Positions 1 to 10,398 of a stretch of 64,000 nucleotides of DNA are shown here, in pieces. Each line of letters opens with the position of its first letter. Within the stretch, counting starts at the first letter, position 1. The DNA comes from Austropuccinia psidii (Eukaryota; Basidiomycota; Pucciniomycetes; Pucciniales; Sphaerophragmiaceae): positions 43,200,497 to 43,264,496 of the forward strand of contig JALGQZ010000002.1 of NCBI GenBank assembly GCA_023105745.1. Direction: 5' to 3'. Position numbers and translations under genes: made by a program. The notes under the pieces were generated by a model. The model saw nothing but the letters and a program-made list of their open reading frames with translations, had not been told where the DNA came from and ran no database searches.

Positions 1-208
1 ATAATTTCAATAATAATACTTCATAATAAAATACAAACCATATTTTATTATTAATCTTTTTTGAATATATACAGAGTATATATTGGGGAGAGTTGATTGA
101 TATTTATTATTGATATTTTCAACAATAACTTTTCCAAAGTGACTTATAAATTCCTAACAAAAAAGTGATTCAATCAACTAGCTGAAACTCTCACTTTACA
201 AATCAGAA
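1..208 (+). other. Element A untranslated leader
   Basis: AT-rich sequence with no ORF. It occupies the place where relatives B and D carry ORF0, but I see no ORF0-like coding sequence, so A has lost or replaced that part. Nothing else recognisable. Confidence 0.4.
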
Positions 209-991
209 ATGATACCACCTCATTCCAAAGACTTTGGATTTCCAAGGGATTATTCCTTACAAAGAGAAACAACCATCAGTTGGAATAGAGGCCTGGAAAG
301 CAGAGAAGTTGAAGTTGTTCAAAGTCATAATACATGGCAAAATGAACCTTTCTACACCTTCCAAGATGGGTTTCAACAGCAAAACTCCAGGAATGGCTTT
401 CATAAAGCAGTTTGTTCTAACCCATCAAATCTTCCAAGAACTTCTCCAATGGGGAATGGCAGACAGGGAGTTCAAACCAGATTCCCACTACAAAGAACGT
501 GTAGAAAGTATTCAGAAGATTTCCCTCAAAGAGATATTCTTCAAAGAACTTATCATAGAAAAGAAATGGAACAAGAGATAACACACTCTGACCCTTTCAG
601 GCTCATGAGGACTGGTAACCCAACCAGACTCGCTAGGGGCTTCACACAACTCAGGCACCAGCACATCAGTGACCAAGAGTCACTATACTTTCCAATCCAA
701 GATATAATCCAGGAGAGGAAGAGGATCATAAGGCAAGAACAAGACTTCTTTCAACCAGAGGCTGAAAGAGTCAGATCCTATGATCCAGAAATTGTTGGAC
801 CTGTTGCAAGAAGTACAAAGAAACAACAAACAGTTGTAAATACTTCTAATGCACCTAGCAGTTCTATGATAAGGAATGATATCTCCACTCAGATGAAACA
901 CAATGTTGTGATACCTGAGAGTACCATAAGTAGTAATATTCTATGGTTACAATTTTCCCAATTTGTAGAACAAACTCAAAAAAAAGTTTGA
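209..991 (+). pseudogene. Element A gag, N-terminal part (frame 0)
   Basis: 260-codon ORF aligned in position with the gag starts of B (8025, minus) and D (49024): ATG then a short P/H-R/K-D-(L/F)-G-F motif, a polar, Ser/Arg/Gln-rich stretch, and an end in the segment (LWLQ..Q...Q) that leads into the coiled-coil part of gag. It stops at 991, where relatives continue, so a frameshift or stop separates it from the rest. Low-complexity composition suggests disorder. A second long ORF overlaps it in the +1 frame (234-581). Structural Gag role is inferred from position only. Confidence 0.6.
234..581 (+). CDS. Element A overlapping +1-frame ORF inside gag
   Basis: 115-codon ORF in the +1 frame relative to gag (209). 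It is richer in hydrophobic and charged residues than the gag frame and looks more like a folded helical protein, with a QIFQELLQWGMADREF segment that parallels LHQLLKDLFQWSMDNKRF in B. The same frame is open at the same place in B, D and C2, so I treat it as a real second coding frame. The copy ends where D's version continues for another ~100 codons, so it is truncated. Function unknown. Confidence 0.5.
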   Translation: MDFQGIIPYKEKQPSVGIEAWKAEKLKLFKVIIHGKMNLSTPSKMGFNSKTPGMAFIKQFVLTHQIFQELLQWGMADREFKPDSHYKERVESIQKISLKEIFFKELIIEKKWNKR

Positions 992-2354
992 AAGACTCCA
1001 TGAAAGTATCTCAAGTTTACAAGAGGTTTGTACCTTACAAACAAAAACTATTCATACTCTTCAAGAGGACTATATTGAATTGTATAAAGCCTCAGAAGAT
1101 TCCAAAAGAAGACTAAATCAAGTCTTGGAGGAGCAAAATCACTGCAAAAGGGACAGGGAATACCTGGATCAAGATATTGACAAATTGTTCAATTTCTGCC
1201 AAAAAAATGAAACCCCAAACACAAGGGCATGTTTCTGGAAACACCCCATACCACCAGGAAGACATCAAACCAGATTCTTTATTGGTGAGTAAGGCAGGGT
1301 CTCCATCAAAATACCAAGATGGAGATAATATGTCTTATACTGAAAAGGAAGCCTTGAAACAGCTTCCTGAGGCCTCAAGCTGGCCCAAATTCTCTGGAAC
1401 TGGAGATTATGATCATATGGAGCTCATAGATTATATTGAGATTATATTGATGTACTCTTCACTGATGTGCCAAGTATACCAGATTACTGGATTACTGCCA
1501 GATTAAATACAGCTTTTAAAGGACATGCTAGTATTTGGTACACACAAATGAAAGAAATCCATGGCAGAAGAAACTGGCCATGGTGGAGGAGCCAAATAAT
1601 TCAAAAGTACAGAAATGATACATGGATATGGCAGAAAACCCTTTCATTTGGAAATGATAGATACACAGCGGATAAAGATCCATATGATTGGTGTCTGAGA
1701 CAGTCAAAATGGTTAATAGCCATTGACCCTCACATAACAACAGAAATGAGAAATCACAAACTGTTGACCAAACTACCAGGAGACTTAGAACATGCATTAA
1801 AATGCAGATTCTCCAAAGAATCTACCTTGGATCAAATATCCAATACTTTGCAAGAAGTAAGGATTAGAACATCTATTGGTAGATACAATAACCATAGTAC
1901 TGGTGATAACAGGGAGAATCCAACCCTGGAAGCCAAAGAAGCTCATGATTCAGAATCTGAAATCACAACAGGATTTCAAAACTGTGAATCACCCAATCAC
2001 TATGCAGAAAATTCTCCCAAAGACAGGGAAGAGATATTTGCAAGGGAGGAAGAAACAAGAAAAGACCAAGAAGGTCATGAATCTGACTCTGATGGTGTGG
2101 GGAATGACTGTGGAAATAATTCATACAGTAAACCCAACCCCCATGAGGAATATTTGGAGGAATTTAAGAACCATGTAACAAAGGAAATTGGTTCAGTCCA
2201 CTCCAGAAGGAGGAAACCAATGACCAAACACCTGGATGGTTTGAAACATAAGCCACCAGACAGGGAGGGTATGACTACAAGAAGGTTGTTGGCTCAAGGT
2301 CGAATGAACCATGCTAATACTTCCAAGAAGAGAGGAAAGTATCATCAATTATGA
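992..2354 (+). pseudogene. Element A gag, coiled-coil, capsid-like and nucleocapsid parts (frameshifted)
   Basis: Read in pieces 1080-1292, 1177-1506 and 1467-2354, which are in different frames. Recognisable family segments are KEALKQLPEASSWPKFSGTG (about 1350-1405), IPDYWITARLNTAFKGHASI (about 1473-1535) and a DKDPYDWCLRQSK motif (about 1672). The zinc knuckle around 1980-2020 is broken: the first Cys is replaced and the last is Ser. After an EEYLEEF segment (about 2150) the sequence leaves the gag-pol alignment; the final ~20 codons before the TGA at 2352-2354 resemble the end of D pol, which places a large internal deletion here. Confidence 0.7.
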
Positions 2355-2364
2355 TCCTTTTTTT

Positions 2365-2376
2365 AGAGGGAGGGTA
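2365..2376 (+). promoter_or_regulatory. Element A polypurine tract
   Basis: AGAGGGAGGGTA directly before the LTR TG. The same string precedes the 3' LTR of D (54828-54839). Expected primer site for plus-strand DNA synthesis. Confidence 0.8.
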
Positions 2377-3798
2377 TGTCAGCCTGTGACTCAAAACCAG
2401 AGCACAAGCATGACAGCCAATATACCATAAATCAATGGTATAGTCAAGATACCACCAAAACATGGATCTGAGCCAAATTAGCTCAAAAGGTATCAAACAA
2501 AAGTGGAAACTCACCGATTTCTGAAAATGTAAGTCCCATCACCATAGGACAAAGAGTAACAAAGTTATTCATGCTCAAAGTTACTGCTGAGCATAAACCT
2601 TAATTTTCGCCTCTCATCTGAAATACAGAGTAAGAGGCTTAACCCCATCAAATGGGTATGCAAAATGAAGCTCTAAGCCAGGGCTATCCAATGGTTCCAG
2701 CCAAACTGAGCTAGCACCAGTATTACTGAAGTTATGGTCAAATTCAGGCCAAATAAGGGTGAGCAAAACATTCACCTCTCATCTAGCTTCTACAGTTTTA
2801 GTGTGAGATACCTAAAGTGGGGTCTTTTTGGAAAGAGCACAATCAGGGCTATCTGATGGTGTCATCCATTTCCTCATATCTCAACTAGAACAAAAGCTAT
2901 GGGGCAAACAAGCCCAATACAGCTTTTGGCCAAAACATACATATGTGTACAAAAAAACCTGTACATGGAATAACTTTGCAATTTTTAATTATAGCCATAT
3001 CAAATGAGGTACCATTGTGTAGAACACATTCAGGGATACACACTGAACCAATTTTGAGGTTGATATCTCAAAAACTGACAAAGGTATGGCTGTTTTAAGT
3101 CAAAATCCCACAGTCTGGCCAATATAGCCTTATAGTGGGATACTATCCCATAAGTATGATTATGAGGTGTCAAACAGACGCTGAAGCTTATTTATACTTC
3201 AATACCTCATATTTAAGTCAAATACAGAGGTCCATACAGGTTCTGTACAGTTTCTGACACGTCAGAAGCACCAGAACACACCTGTAAACTCAATTGGTGA
3301 AATTATTCACCCTGTATAGGGTAAAAATGACTACTTGTGGTTCTAAAACCACATTTCAACCCAATACTAGCCTTTATTGAGTGTATAGAACCACAAGCCA
3401 GCCCACAGTAGTGAAACCTTTCACTCTGTGGTCGTGTGCAGAGGTAAACCACCTCCCACTACCCCAGAACAAGATAAAAGGAGGCTTTGCCTCACCAGGA
3501 AGCAAATTAAGCATCCTGTTCTTGATATTCTTACGTGGTATAGCTTCTTAAAGATGGAAGTGGTACTCTTAGAGTTTAACAGGTATACTTTAAGTTTAAG
3601 TATTGTATGGTTTGCTATTGTAAAACAACAGGCAAACACTGCACCCAGGGCTATCAGCAGTACTCACCATCACTAAATTATTTTGGTATAGCCCTTTTCA
3701 CTCATATTCTCACTCTAATATCATCATTATTTCGTGTCACACTCAGAGTTATAGCTTTTATTATCATTATGAACCTATATCATAGAGTCACCCTGACA
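2377..3798 (+). repeat. Element A 3' LTR (1422 bp)
   Basis: Begins TGTCAGCCTGTGACTC and ends CTGACA. Aligns end to end with the B LTR (reverse) and both D LTRs. It contains a degenerate copy of the family palindrome at 3333-3355 and a TACAGGTTCTGTACAG cluster near 3235-3250. ORFs called inside it are not conserved between LTR copies and are not genes. Confidence 0.9.
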
Positions 3799-5485
3799 TC
3801 CCTCTGAATCAGTGTTTACACTGTCAAGTGTACCACTTTCTGGTGCCCATTCAGAAAATCTGAAGTTCTTCCTCCTATCTATTTCCATGAAATGGATAGG
3901 GATGTTGGCTGCACCTTCAGGGTCACAAGCTGGACTTCTCTTGACATTATCCAGTGGCCATCTGCATTGGTATGACTTTTACCTTCTTTGTATATCATGG
4001 TCATGTTCCCTCTATACTCCTGGATGGCTATTTGCCATCTCAACATTTGTCTATTTGTAGTCTTCATGTTCAGTAAAGACTTCAAGGCTGTACAGTCTGT
4101 GTAGACTTCAAAGACTGCACCCTCCGGATAATAATGGAGTTTTTCTAGAGCCCAGACTAGACATAGACACTCAGTCTGGGTGGCCCCATACCTGGCTTCT
4201 GAATATTTCAGCTGCCTGGAGATGTAACATATTACTCCCTCTCTTGGTTCACCATCCACTATTTGTCTTTGGTGAAGGGCTGCTCCTAAGCCTTGGCTAC
4301 ATGCTGCATCTATATATAACTTGAATGGTAGTTCAAAGTCAGGCAAGATTAGCACAGGGGCATTTGTGAGTTCATGTTTGATCCTCTCATATGAATCCCG
4401 TCTTTCCTTGGTAATTTCAAAAACTACATCTTTTGAACACAACTTGTATAAACTACTAGCTATGTGGGCAAAATTCTTGATGTGGTTTCTATAGTTTCTC
4501 GCAAACCCAAGGAAAGATTGCATCTCTTTGATGCTCTTTGGTACTGGCTTTTTTAGTACTGCTGCTATTTTGTTCTGGTCAATTGCCAGACTAAGACCTG
4601 GGACTTTATGTCCTAGAGCTACTAGCTCTTGTTGGCCAAAATTGCCCTTTTTCAGTGAAATCTTCAGATTGATGGGTGTACATTTACTTAGCACTCTGTC
4701 TATTTATTGTACATGGTCTTTTCATTCCTCTGAGTATATAATGATATCATCAATATTTACCACGATCCAACCCTCCAATATTTCTTCTTGAAATATTGTG
4801 TCCATCATCCTTTGGAAGTTGGCTGGTGCATTTTTGATGCCAAATGGCATCCTGGTGTACTCATATATGCCCATATGGCATATTATTCTGAGTAATATCA
4901 TGGAGGTTGGTTTAACTCCATTTTGGTGGAAGCCTTTCATACAATCCATCTTTGTTATGTATTTGGCTTTTGCCAGTTTATCCAAGGCATGAGGTATCCT
5001 GGGTATAGGGTACCTGTCTGCTTTAATGTAGTTATTCAGAGCTCTGAAGTCTCCACACTGTCTAGACTTGCCATCATGCCAGGTGATTAGGACAGGAGCG
5101 GTTATTTACACTATTTCATTATGTCCAATCTTCCTGATGACATCCATGTCCAAGAGCTCATTGATATGTTTCTCAATTTCTTTCCTGGTTTCCAGGCTTG
5201 CTGGATAAGGAGGTCTCCTAAGCATGGGTGGATAAGGTCTTTCCACATCCAGATATAGTTCAATATCATGGCCTTTGATCTTGCCTAATGGCTCTTCACC
5301 AAAGGCAAATGCTGGTCTGTTCTTTCTCAGCATCTTCAGTAAACTTAGTTTTTTTTACTGGTGAGGGTAGTGCTACACTGTCCCTCTCTGAATTCATTCA
5401 GAAGTTTGTCTAGTGGGTCTTGAGAAGATATATGGTATATATCCAGTGAAATTTGTTTTTCTTGTTAGTACCAATGGTAATTTGC
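3799..5485 (-). pseudogene. Element B pol: reverse transcriptase and RNase H, truncated
   Basis: Three ORF pieces (5333-5106, 4985-4722, 4694-3879, read right to left) share one phase and are separated by stops. The first has the RT entry motif (DVERPYPPMLRRPPYPAS), the second the RT palm (MPFGIKNAP, then NIDD in place of YIDD, so the first catalytic-motif residue is changed). The third has the RT thumb (SFLGFARNYRNHI), an RNase H start ([18 protein letters not shown]) and the RNase H end. A frameshift separates it from the gag-protease ORF. Sequence after the RNase H end is lost to the A insertion. Dead copy. Confidence 0.85.
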
Positions 5486-7197
5486 CTATTTTTTACTGTT
5501 GTAAATATCTATGCCATACATCCTCTGGTCATCTGTTCCCAGTAAGAACCCTTGGATGTGGGCATCATCAAGAACTACAAACTCTGGGTTGAGTCTGATA
5601 TTACCCTTCCTGTGTGGTATAATTATCTCTTTAATAATTGTACCAATGGAAGTCATCTTCCCTGAGGCACTTTTAAAGTTCTTTGCCTTGGTGGGCAAGA
5701 GCTTATTTTTCCAATTTGGGAAATGGTTATCCAGATAATTTCTGGCCACTATGGAGCAGTGCGCCCCACTATCAATGATCAATGGGTGTTGAGCATTGTC
5801 AATACAGACAGTCATTTTGGTGGTGGTTCCATGTATATATGCCTTTCCTTTGGTTGGTGTAACCAGGAATTTTTGTGCATCTTGTGTGTGTTTGCACAAG
5901 TTTTTAATGGCAGTATCCTGTGGCATGCCTTCTTCCAACTGTATTTCCTGAATTTCTAGTGGGGCTTCCTCTTGGTATTCTACTAGAAATTCTTCTTTTG
6001 GGTCTTGGTCATCATCAGATAGTTCTCTGATGGCATCACCCATAGAGTCAGATTCAGAATCCTCTGTTGGGGATTCCTCCTCTGGGACTTTCTCAATGGC
6101 ATAGACTTTTCTCTTTGCCTTTGGGCAGTTTTTGGCATAGTAGTCTGTTGAACCACAATTGTGACCAGAATCTTGCTTCTTTGTCACTTCTGCCACTCTT
6201 TCTCTGGGTTTGTCTTCAGACTCTACCCTGAAAGGTTGTTTCTCTCTGAAACCACTGCTCTTATATGGGGTGAATTTCCCTATATTAGTTCTCTTCCTTA
6301 TGTCTTTTAAGGTATTAGCAATGTCATCTAGAGTGAAATTTTGGTTGCATCTGCATTTTACTTCATGCTCTAGCTCTCCTGGCAGCTGTTTCAGAAGTTT
6401 GTGATTCCTCATTTGGATTTTCATCTGAGGGTCAATGGCTTTAAGTCTTTTAGACTGTCTAAGACACCACTCATATGGGTCTTTGTCCACAGAGTATTTG
6501 TCATTGTCAAATTAAATGGTTTTTTGCCATATTTAAGCTCCATTACTGTACTTTTGGATGATTTGACTTTTCCACCATTGCCAGTTTCTTCTGCCATGGA
6601 TTTCTCTCATTTCTGTGTACCATATACTAGCATGACCTTTAAGTGCTCTATTCAATCTAGCAGTAATCCAGTAATCTGGTATGCTAGGTACATCAATGAA
6701 GAGTCCATCAATATAATCTATGAGCTCCATATGATCATATTCTCCTGTTCCAGAGAATTTGGGCCAGCTTGAGGCCTCAGGAAGCTGTTTTAAAGCTTCC
6801 TTTTCTGAATAAGACATGCCATCTCCATCCTGGTATTGTGATGGAGATCTTGCCTTATCCATCAACATGGCATCTGGTTTATTGTCATTTGGTTGATATG
6901 GATTCTCCATAACTTGGCCTTGTGGTTGGGGGTTCAAGTTATGGTAGACATTAAACAATTTGTTTATGTCTTTGTCCAGACAATCCCTGTCCATTCTGCT
7001 GTGGTGTTGTTTTTTAAAGACTAGATTCAGTCTTTTTTTGGTTTTTTCAGAGGCTTTCCTCCATTGAGCATGTCCTTCTTGAATATTTTGAATTATTTTA
7101 TCCATGGAAGCTGTTAATTTCTTCATCCTCTCATGGCTTGCTTCAAGTTCTGTAAACTGCTTTGCAGATTGTTCAGCATATTGGGACATTTGTAACC
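5486..7197 (-). pseudogene. Element B gag (capsid-like, zinc knuckle) and protease
   Basis: Two ORFs in one phase, 7189-6533 and 6490-5486, separated by a stop. The first starts with a coiled-coil segment (MSQYAEQ...ELEASHERMKKL), then the family segment KEALKQLPEASSWPKFSGTG. The second has DKDPYEWCLRQSKRLKAIDP, a zinc knuckle with two lost ligands (first Cys is Gly, His is Tyr: GHNCGSTDYYAKNC), a Glu-rich linker, and an aspartic protease core LIIDSGAHCSIVARNYL near 5760. In this family protease continues directly into RT, but here a frameshift follows at about 5480. Confidence 0.85.
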
Positions 7198-7368
7198 ACA
7201 GTGTATCACTGTTGATGTGACTCTCAGAGGTGACAATGTTATGTTCAGTCTGAGTGGGGTTAATTTTTCTATTACTATGACTACTGATTCTAGAGTGTTT
7301 TACAACTACTTCTGGTTCTTGTGCACTTCTTTCACCAAATCTAACAACTTCTGGATCATGGGGTCTGA

Positions 7369-8025
7369 TTATTTCTGCCTTTGGCTGAAAGAGGTATTTT
7401 TTTTTCCTTGTATCCTTTTCTTCTCCTGGAAACCTCCTGGAATTGTGAAGAGTGGTGACTCTTGGTCATTGATCTGTTGGTGTCTGAATGGTGTGAAGCC
7501 ACTGGAGAGCTGATTTGGCCTGCTCCTTGTGAGCCTGAAGGAATCTGAGTGGGCCCTGTCTGGGTTAACTGTTCTTCTATAGCTTGGATAGTGGCTTGAT
7601 TCTCTCTTATCCTCTGTGCCCTTGCCTCCAGGAGTCTGAACTGCCTGGTAGGATTCCAACCTTTGGTGATTATCGTAAGGTCTTTGAAGTCTATCTCTTT
7701 GAGACAGATCTTCTGGCAACTTGCTCCAAGTTCTGCTCAGTGAGATGCCAGGTTGAACCTCTTGTTGTCCATGCTCCATTGGAATAGGTCCTTGAGGAGT
7801 TGGTGGAGCTGAAGAACTTGATCCATGTCTTTCCAGTCCTCTGGCTTGAGGTCTCCATTGAATTGGAGCGTGAATGGGAGGGTTGATATCATCTCCCTCA
7901 TTGTTTTGCCATCCACTACTGTGTCCAAGGTGTCCTGTTTCAGGTCTTCTGGTTCTGGACAAACCTTCTCTGTCCTCTGGCTGGTTCCTTTGAAAGCCAA
8001 GATCTCTGAGGTGTACAGGTGACAT
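7369..8025 (-). pseudogene. Element B gag N-terminal part (frame 0)
   Basis: 218-codon ORF beginning MSPVHLRDLGFQRNQPEDRE, matching the start of D gag (MSPVHPRDLGFQRNQPEDIE). Ser/Arg/Pro/Gln-rich and probably disordered. It begins 11 bases after the ORF0 stop. In intact relatives this frame leads into the coiled-coil part of gag; here the phase differs from the next ORF, so an indel lies between 7369 and 7189. A +1-frame ORF overlaps its first ~95 codons. Confidence 0.6.
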
Positions 8026-8039
8026 GTTAGTGTTTTCAA
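7737..8039 (-). CDS. Element B overlapping +1-frame ORF
   Basis: 100-codon ORF in the +1 frame relative to gag (8025). The stretch EDWKDMDQVLQLHQLLKDLF is nearly identical in D (49121 ORF) and has a clear analogue in A and C2. The amphipathic helical look contrasts with the low-complexity gag frame over the same DNA. It ends early in this copy; D shows the frame continuing. Function unknown. Confidence 0.55.
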   Translation of the reverse strand: MKTLTCHLYTSEILAFKGTSQRTEKVCPEPEDLKQDTLDTVVDGKTMREMISTLPFTLQFNGDLKPEDWKDMDQVLQLHQLLKDLFQWSMDNKRFNLASH

Positions 8040-8373
8040 GCAGTCAAAAACTTTATGTTCTTTGGGTATATACCTTTGACTGTGCCTTGTACAAATTTGT
8101 TGTCTGCTGATTTGGGCAGTTTACCTTTAGAGGTTACAACTGGGTTAATTATAGTAATTTTCCCTGTACAAGTTATCAAGGTCGGTTTACCTTGTATTGA
8201 AGCAGAATTTTGTGGTTTTCTACTCTTCTGTGTGGCAATGGGTGTCCACTTCTTTGCTGTTATCAGGCCTTCACTGTGCCTCTTCCCTTTGCCTTTGCTG
8301 CCCTCTGGTTCTGAGGGTGTCACTGGTGTGTTGGCCTGTGACTGGCTTTCTAGTGGTATGAAGTTATCTTCCA
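8036..8373 (-). CDS. Element B ORF0, small basic protein before gag
   Basis: About 112 codons, conserved almost residue for residue with D 48676-49013 (shared SQANTPVTPSEPEGSKGKGK and KFVQGTVKG segments). Rich in Lys, Thr, Ser and Pro; no known domain seen. It has no ATG at its start. Instead a strong splice acceptor (CTGTTTTATTTCAG, G at 8374) sits exactly there, so the real start is probably in an upstream exon. The stop lies just before the gag ATG. Function unknown. Confidence 0.6.
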
Positions 8374-8956
8374 CTGAAATAAAACAGGAAAAAGAGGGCT
8401 TAATGTCAGTTAAGACTTCTTAAAATGCTGTTTGCATGTTTAAGAATGGCCTCTGGGCTTGTATATTACTACAATATGCCCTTGTCCAATGACAGTGTAA
8501 TTGAATCAACAGTTTCACGTCAGAAGTACAGCTTACTGGTGTTTGTTATACTGTTTGTATACCAATATCCCACAGAATAACTTGTAGTTAGCAAGTATAA
8601 ACTGTCAAAACGTGGTATGTAAGAGGGTAATTGAGTTAACAATCTGCCCAACCACGCCTCAACTGTTGGTTTATCAGTATGAGGTGTCTTAATTCAATTA
8701 AAAATTAAGACTGTATTAATTGCTAAAAAGGGTTTTTATATACAAAACAGGCCAAAAATAAGGGTCTTGTGGTTATTAGCCACATGACAAGTACTCTTTT
8801 TAATATGAGTATAATGATAAATATATAAGAAGTATATATTTTTAGGGAATAATTACACCTAAAAAAATAAAACAAATGTTAGAAAATAAAGAAAATAAGT
8901 AAAAAACTCACTTATAAGGTCCAAAATGGTTAAAAAACAGGGACAGGCCCCCAAAA
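8374..8956 (-). other. Element B leader with splice acceptor and primer site
   Basis: About 580 non-coding bases between LTR and ORF0. The end facing ORF0 is a pyrimidine-rich acceptor. The end facing the LTR (8938-8956) reads TTTTGGGGGCCTGTCCCTG on the minus strand, the likely primer-binding site; D (TTTGGGGGGCCTGG) and C2 (TTTGGGAGCCTGGCC) have the same core after their 5' LTRs. I could not assign the tRNA. Confidence 0.5.
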
Positions 8957-10398
8957 TGTCAGGTTGAGTCTATGATAAAAGTAATATAATTGTATTTACA
9001 GCTTTTAACTATGACTGTGACACGGTAAAAAGGATTTAAAATAGATTTATGAGGTTTAAAGATTGTTTAATTTGAGAATAAAAGGGCTTTACTATATTCA
9101 ATATAGTGGTGGTGAGCGCTGTTGAAAGCCCTGGGTGCAGCTTTACCTGTTGGATTACAATAATAAATACTGGAATACTTCTAAATTAAGATTATACCTC
9201 ATTATTTTCCAAGAGTATAACTGTTTTTGACAGTTGTACTACATAGGAATTCAAGAGTAGGATGATGAAAGCAATTCTGGCTGTGAAAAGCCTCCTTTTT
9301 ATCCTGAAATGGGGTGGAAAGGGTGCTAGACCTTTCCACGTAGAGGAAGTGAAGATTTTTCACTCTCTGAGACAGGCTTGTGGTTTGCAAAGACCTTTAT
9401 TAACCTTTATTGGGATCAGATATGGCTTTGAAACCACATCTGGGCAGTTTTCACCAATACAGGGTGAAAACTTTCATCAGGGGACCTCACAGCCTGATTC
9501 TGACATGTATGATGCCTAGAATGCTGTACAGAAAATGTATGGGATCCCAGTATTGACTGACATATGAAGTATTTAAGTAAAAAACAAGCTCCTTTGTCTA
9601 TTTGACACCTCATGTTCATGATTATGGGATATTATCCCATGGTAAGGCTGTATATGACAGCAGGTGGGAATCTGACCTTAAAACAGCCATAACTTTGTCA
9701 ATTCTTGAGATATCAACCTCAAAACTGGTTCAGTGTGTAGCCCTGTATGTGCTCTACAAAATGGTACCCCCATTTGGTATGGGTATCATGAGATATGGCA
9801 AAGTTATCCCATGTACAAGATTTTTGTACATTTGCGTGGTATAGGCAAAAAGCTGTATTGAGCTTATTTGCCCCATAACTTTTGTTCTAGTTGAGCTATG
9901 GGGAAATTGATGAAACCATCAGATATCCCTGATTGTTCTCTTTCCACAAAGACCCAACCTTAGGTATCTCACGCTAAAACTGCAAAATTTAGATGAGAAG
10001 TGAATGTTTTGTTCACCCTTATTTGGCCTGAATTTGGCCATAACTCATATAATACTGGTGCTAGCTCAGTTTGGCTAGTACCATTGGATAGCCCTGGCTT
10101 AGAGCTTCATTTTGAATACCCATTTGATTGGGTTAAGTCTCTCCTTCTGGATCTTAGATGAGAAGTGAAAATTAAGGTTTATGCTCAGCAATAACTTTGA
10201 GCAGGAATAACTTTGTTATTATTTGTCCTATGGTTATGAGACTTATATTTTCATAAAGGGGTGAGTTTTCTATTTCCTTTGATACCTTTTGAGCTGATTT
10301 GGCTCAGCTCCATGTTTTGGTGGTATCTTGCCTATACCATTGGTTTATGGTATTTTGGCTGTCATGCTTGTGCTCTGTTTTTGAGTCACAGGCTGACA
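8957..10398 (-). repeat. Element B 5' LTR (1442 bp)
   Basis: Reverse-complement LTR of the A/B/D family: starts TGTCAGGTTGAG (the LTR 3' end) and ends GAGTCACAGGCTGACA (the LTR 5' end). It contains the family palindrome at 9417-9442 and a hairpin AGTTTTCACC/GGTGAAAACT near 9447-9473. No matching target duplication on its two sides, as expected for one LTR of an element rather than a solo LTR. Confidence 0.9.

Larger units (their letters stand above)
1..3798 (+). mobile_element. Element A: gag-only Ty3/gypsy-type LTR element, 5' end outside window
   Basis: Plus-strand element of the 1.4-kb-LTR family. It consists of a leader, a frameshifted gag, about 20 codons resembling the pol C-terminus, a polypurine tract and a 3' LTR. 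No protease, reverse transcriptase or integrase is present between gag (ends about 2150) and the polypurine tract, whereas relatives B and D carry over 3.8 kb of pol there. I infer an internally deleted, non-autonomous derivative. Its LTR ends directly against pol of element B in the opposite orientation at 3798/3799, so A is inserted in B. The 5' LTR must lie left of the window. Confidence 0.8.
3799..10398 (-). mobile_element. Element B: 1.4-kb-LTR gypsy element, 3' part outside window
   Basis: Minus-strand copy with, in its own 5' to 3' order, LTR 8957-10398, primer site, leader, ORF0, gag with overlapping ORF, protease, RT and RNase H. It is cut at 3799 in the spacer between RNase H and integrase, where A is inserted; the remaining pol and 3' LTR should lie left of A, outside the window. 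Its LTR abuts pol of C1 at 10399, so B is inserted in C1. Confidence 0.85.

Noticed and set aside
3421..4060. Small ORFs at the A LTR and A/B junction
   Set aside because: In LTR sequence or antisense to B pol; not conserved in other copies.
2377..10398. LTR(+), reverse internal region, LTR(-): looks like one element with inverted LTRs (auto-integration product)
   Set aside because: A has its own gag and polypurine tract left of its LTR, so simple nesting of A in B explains it.
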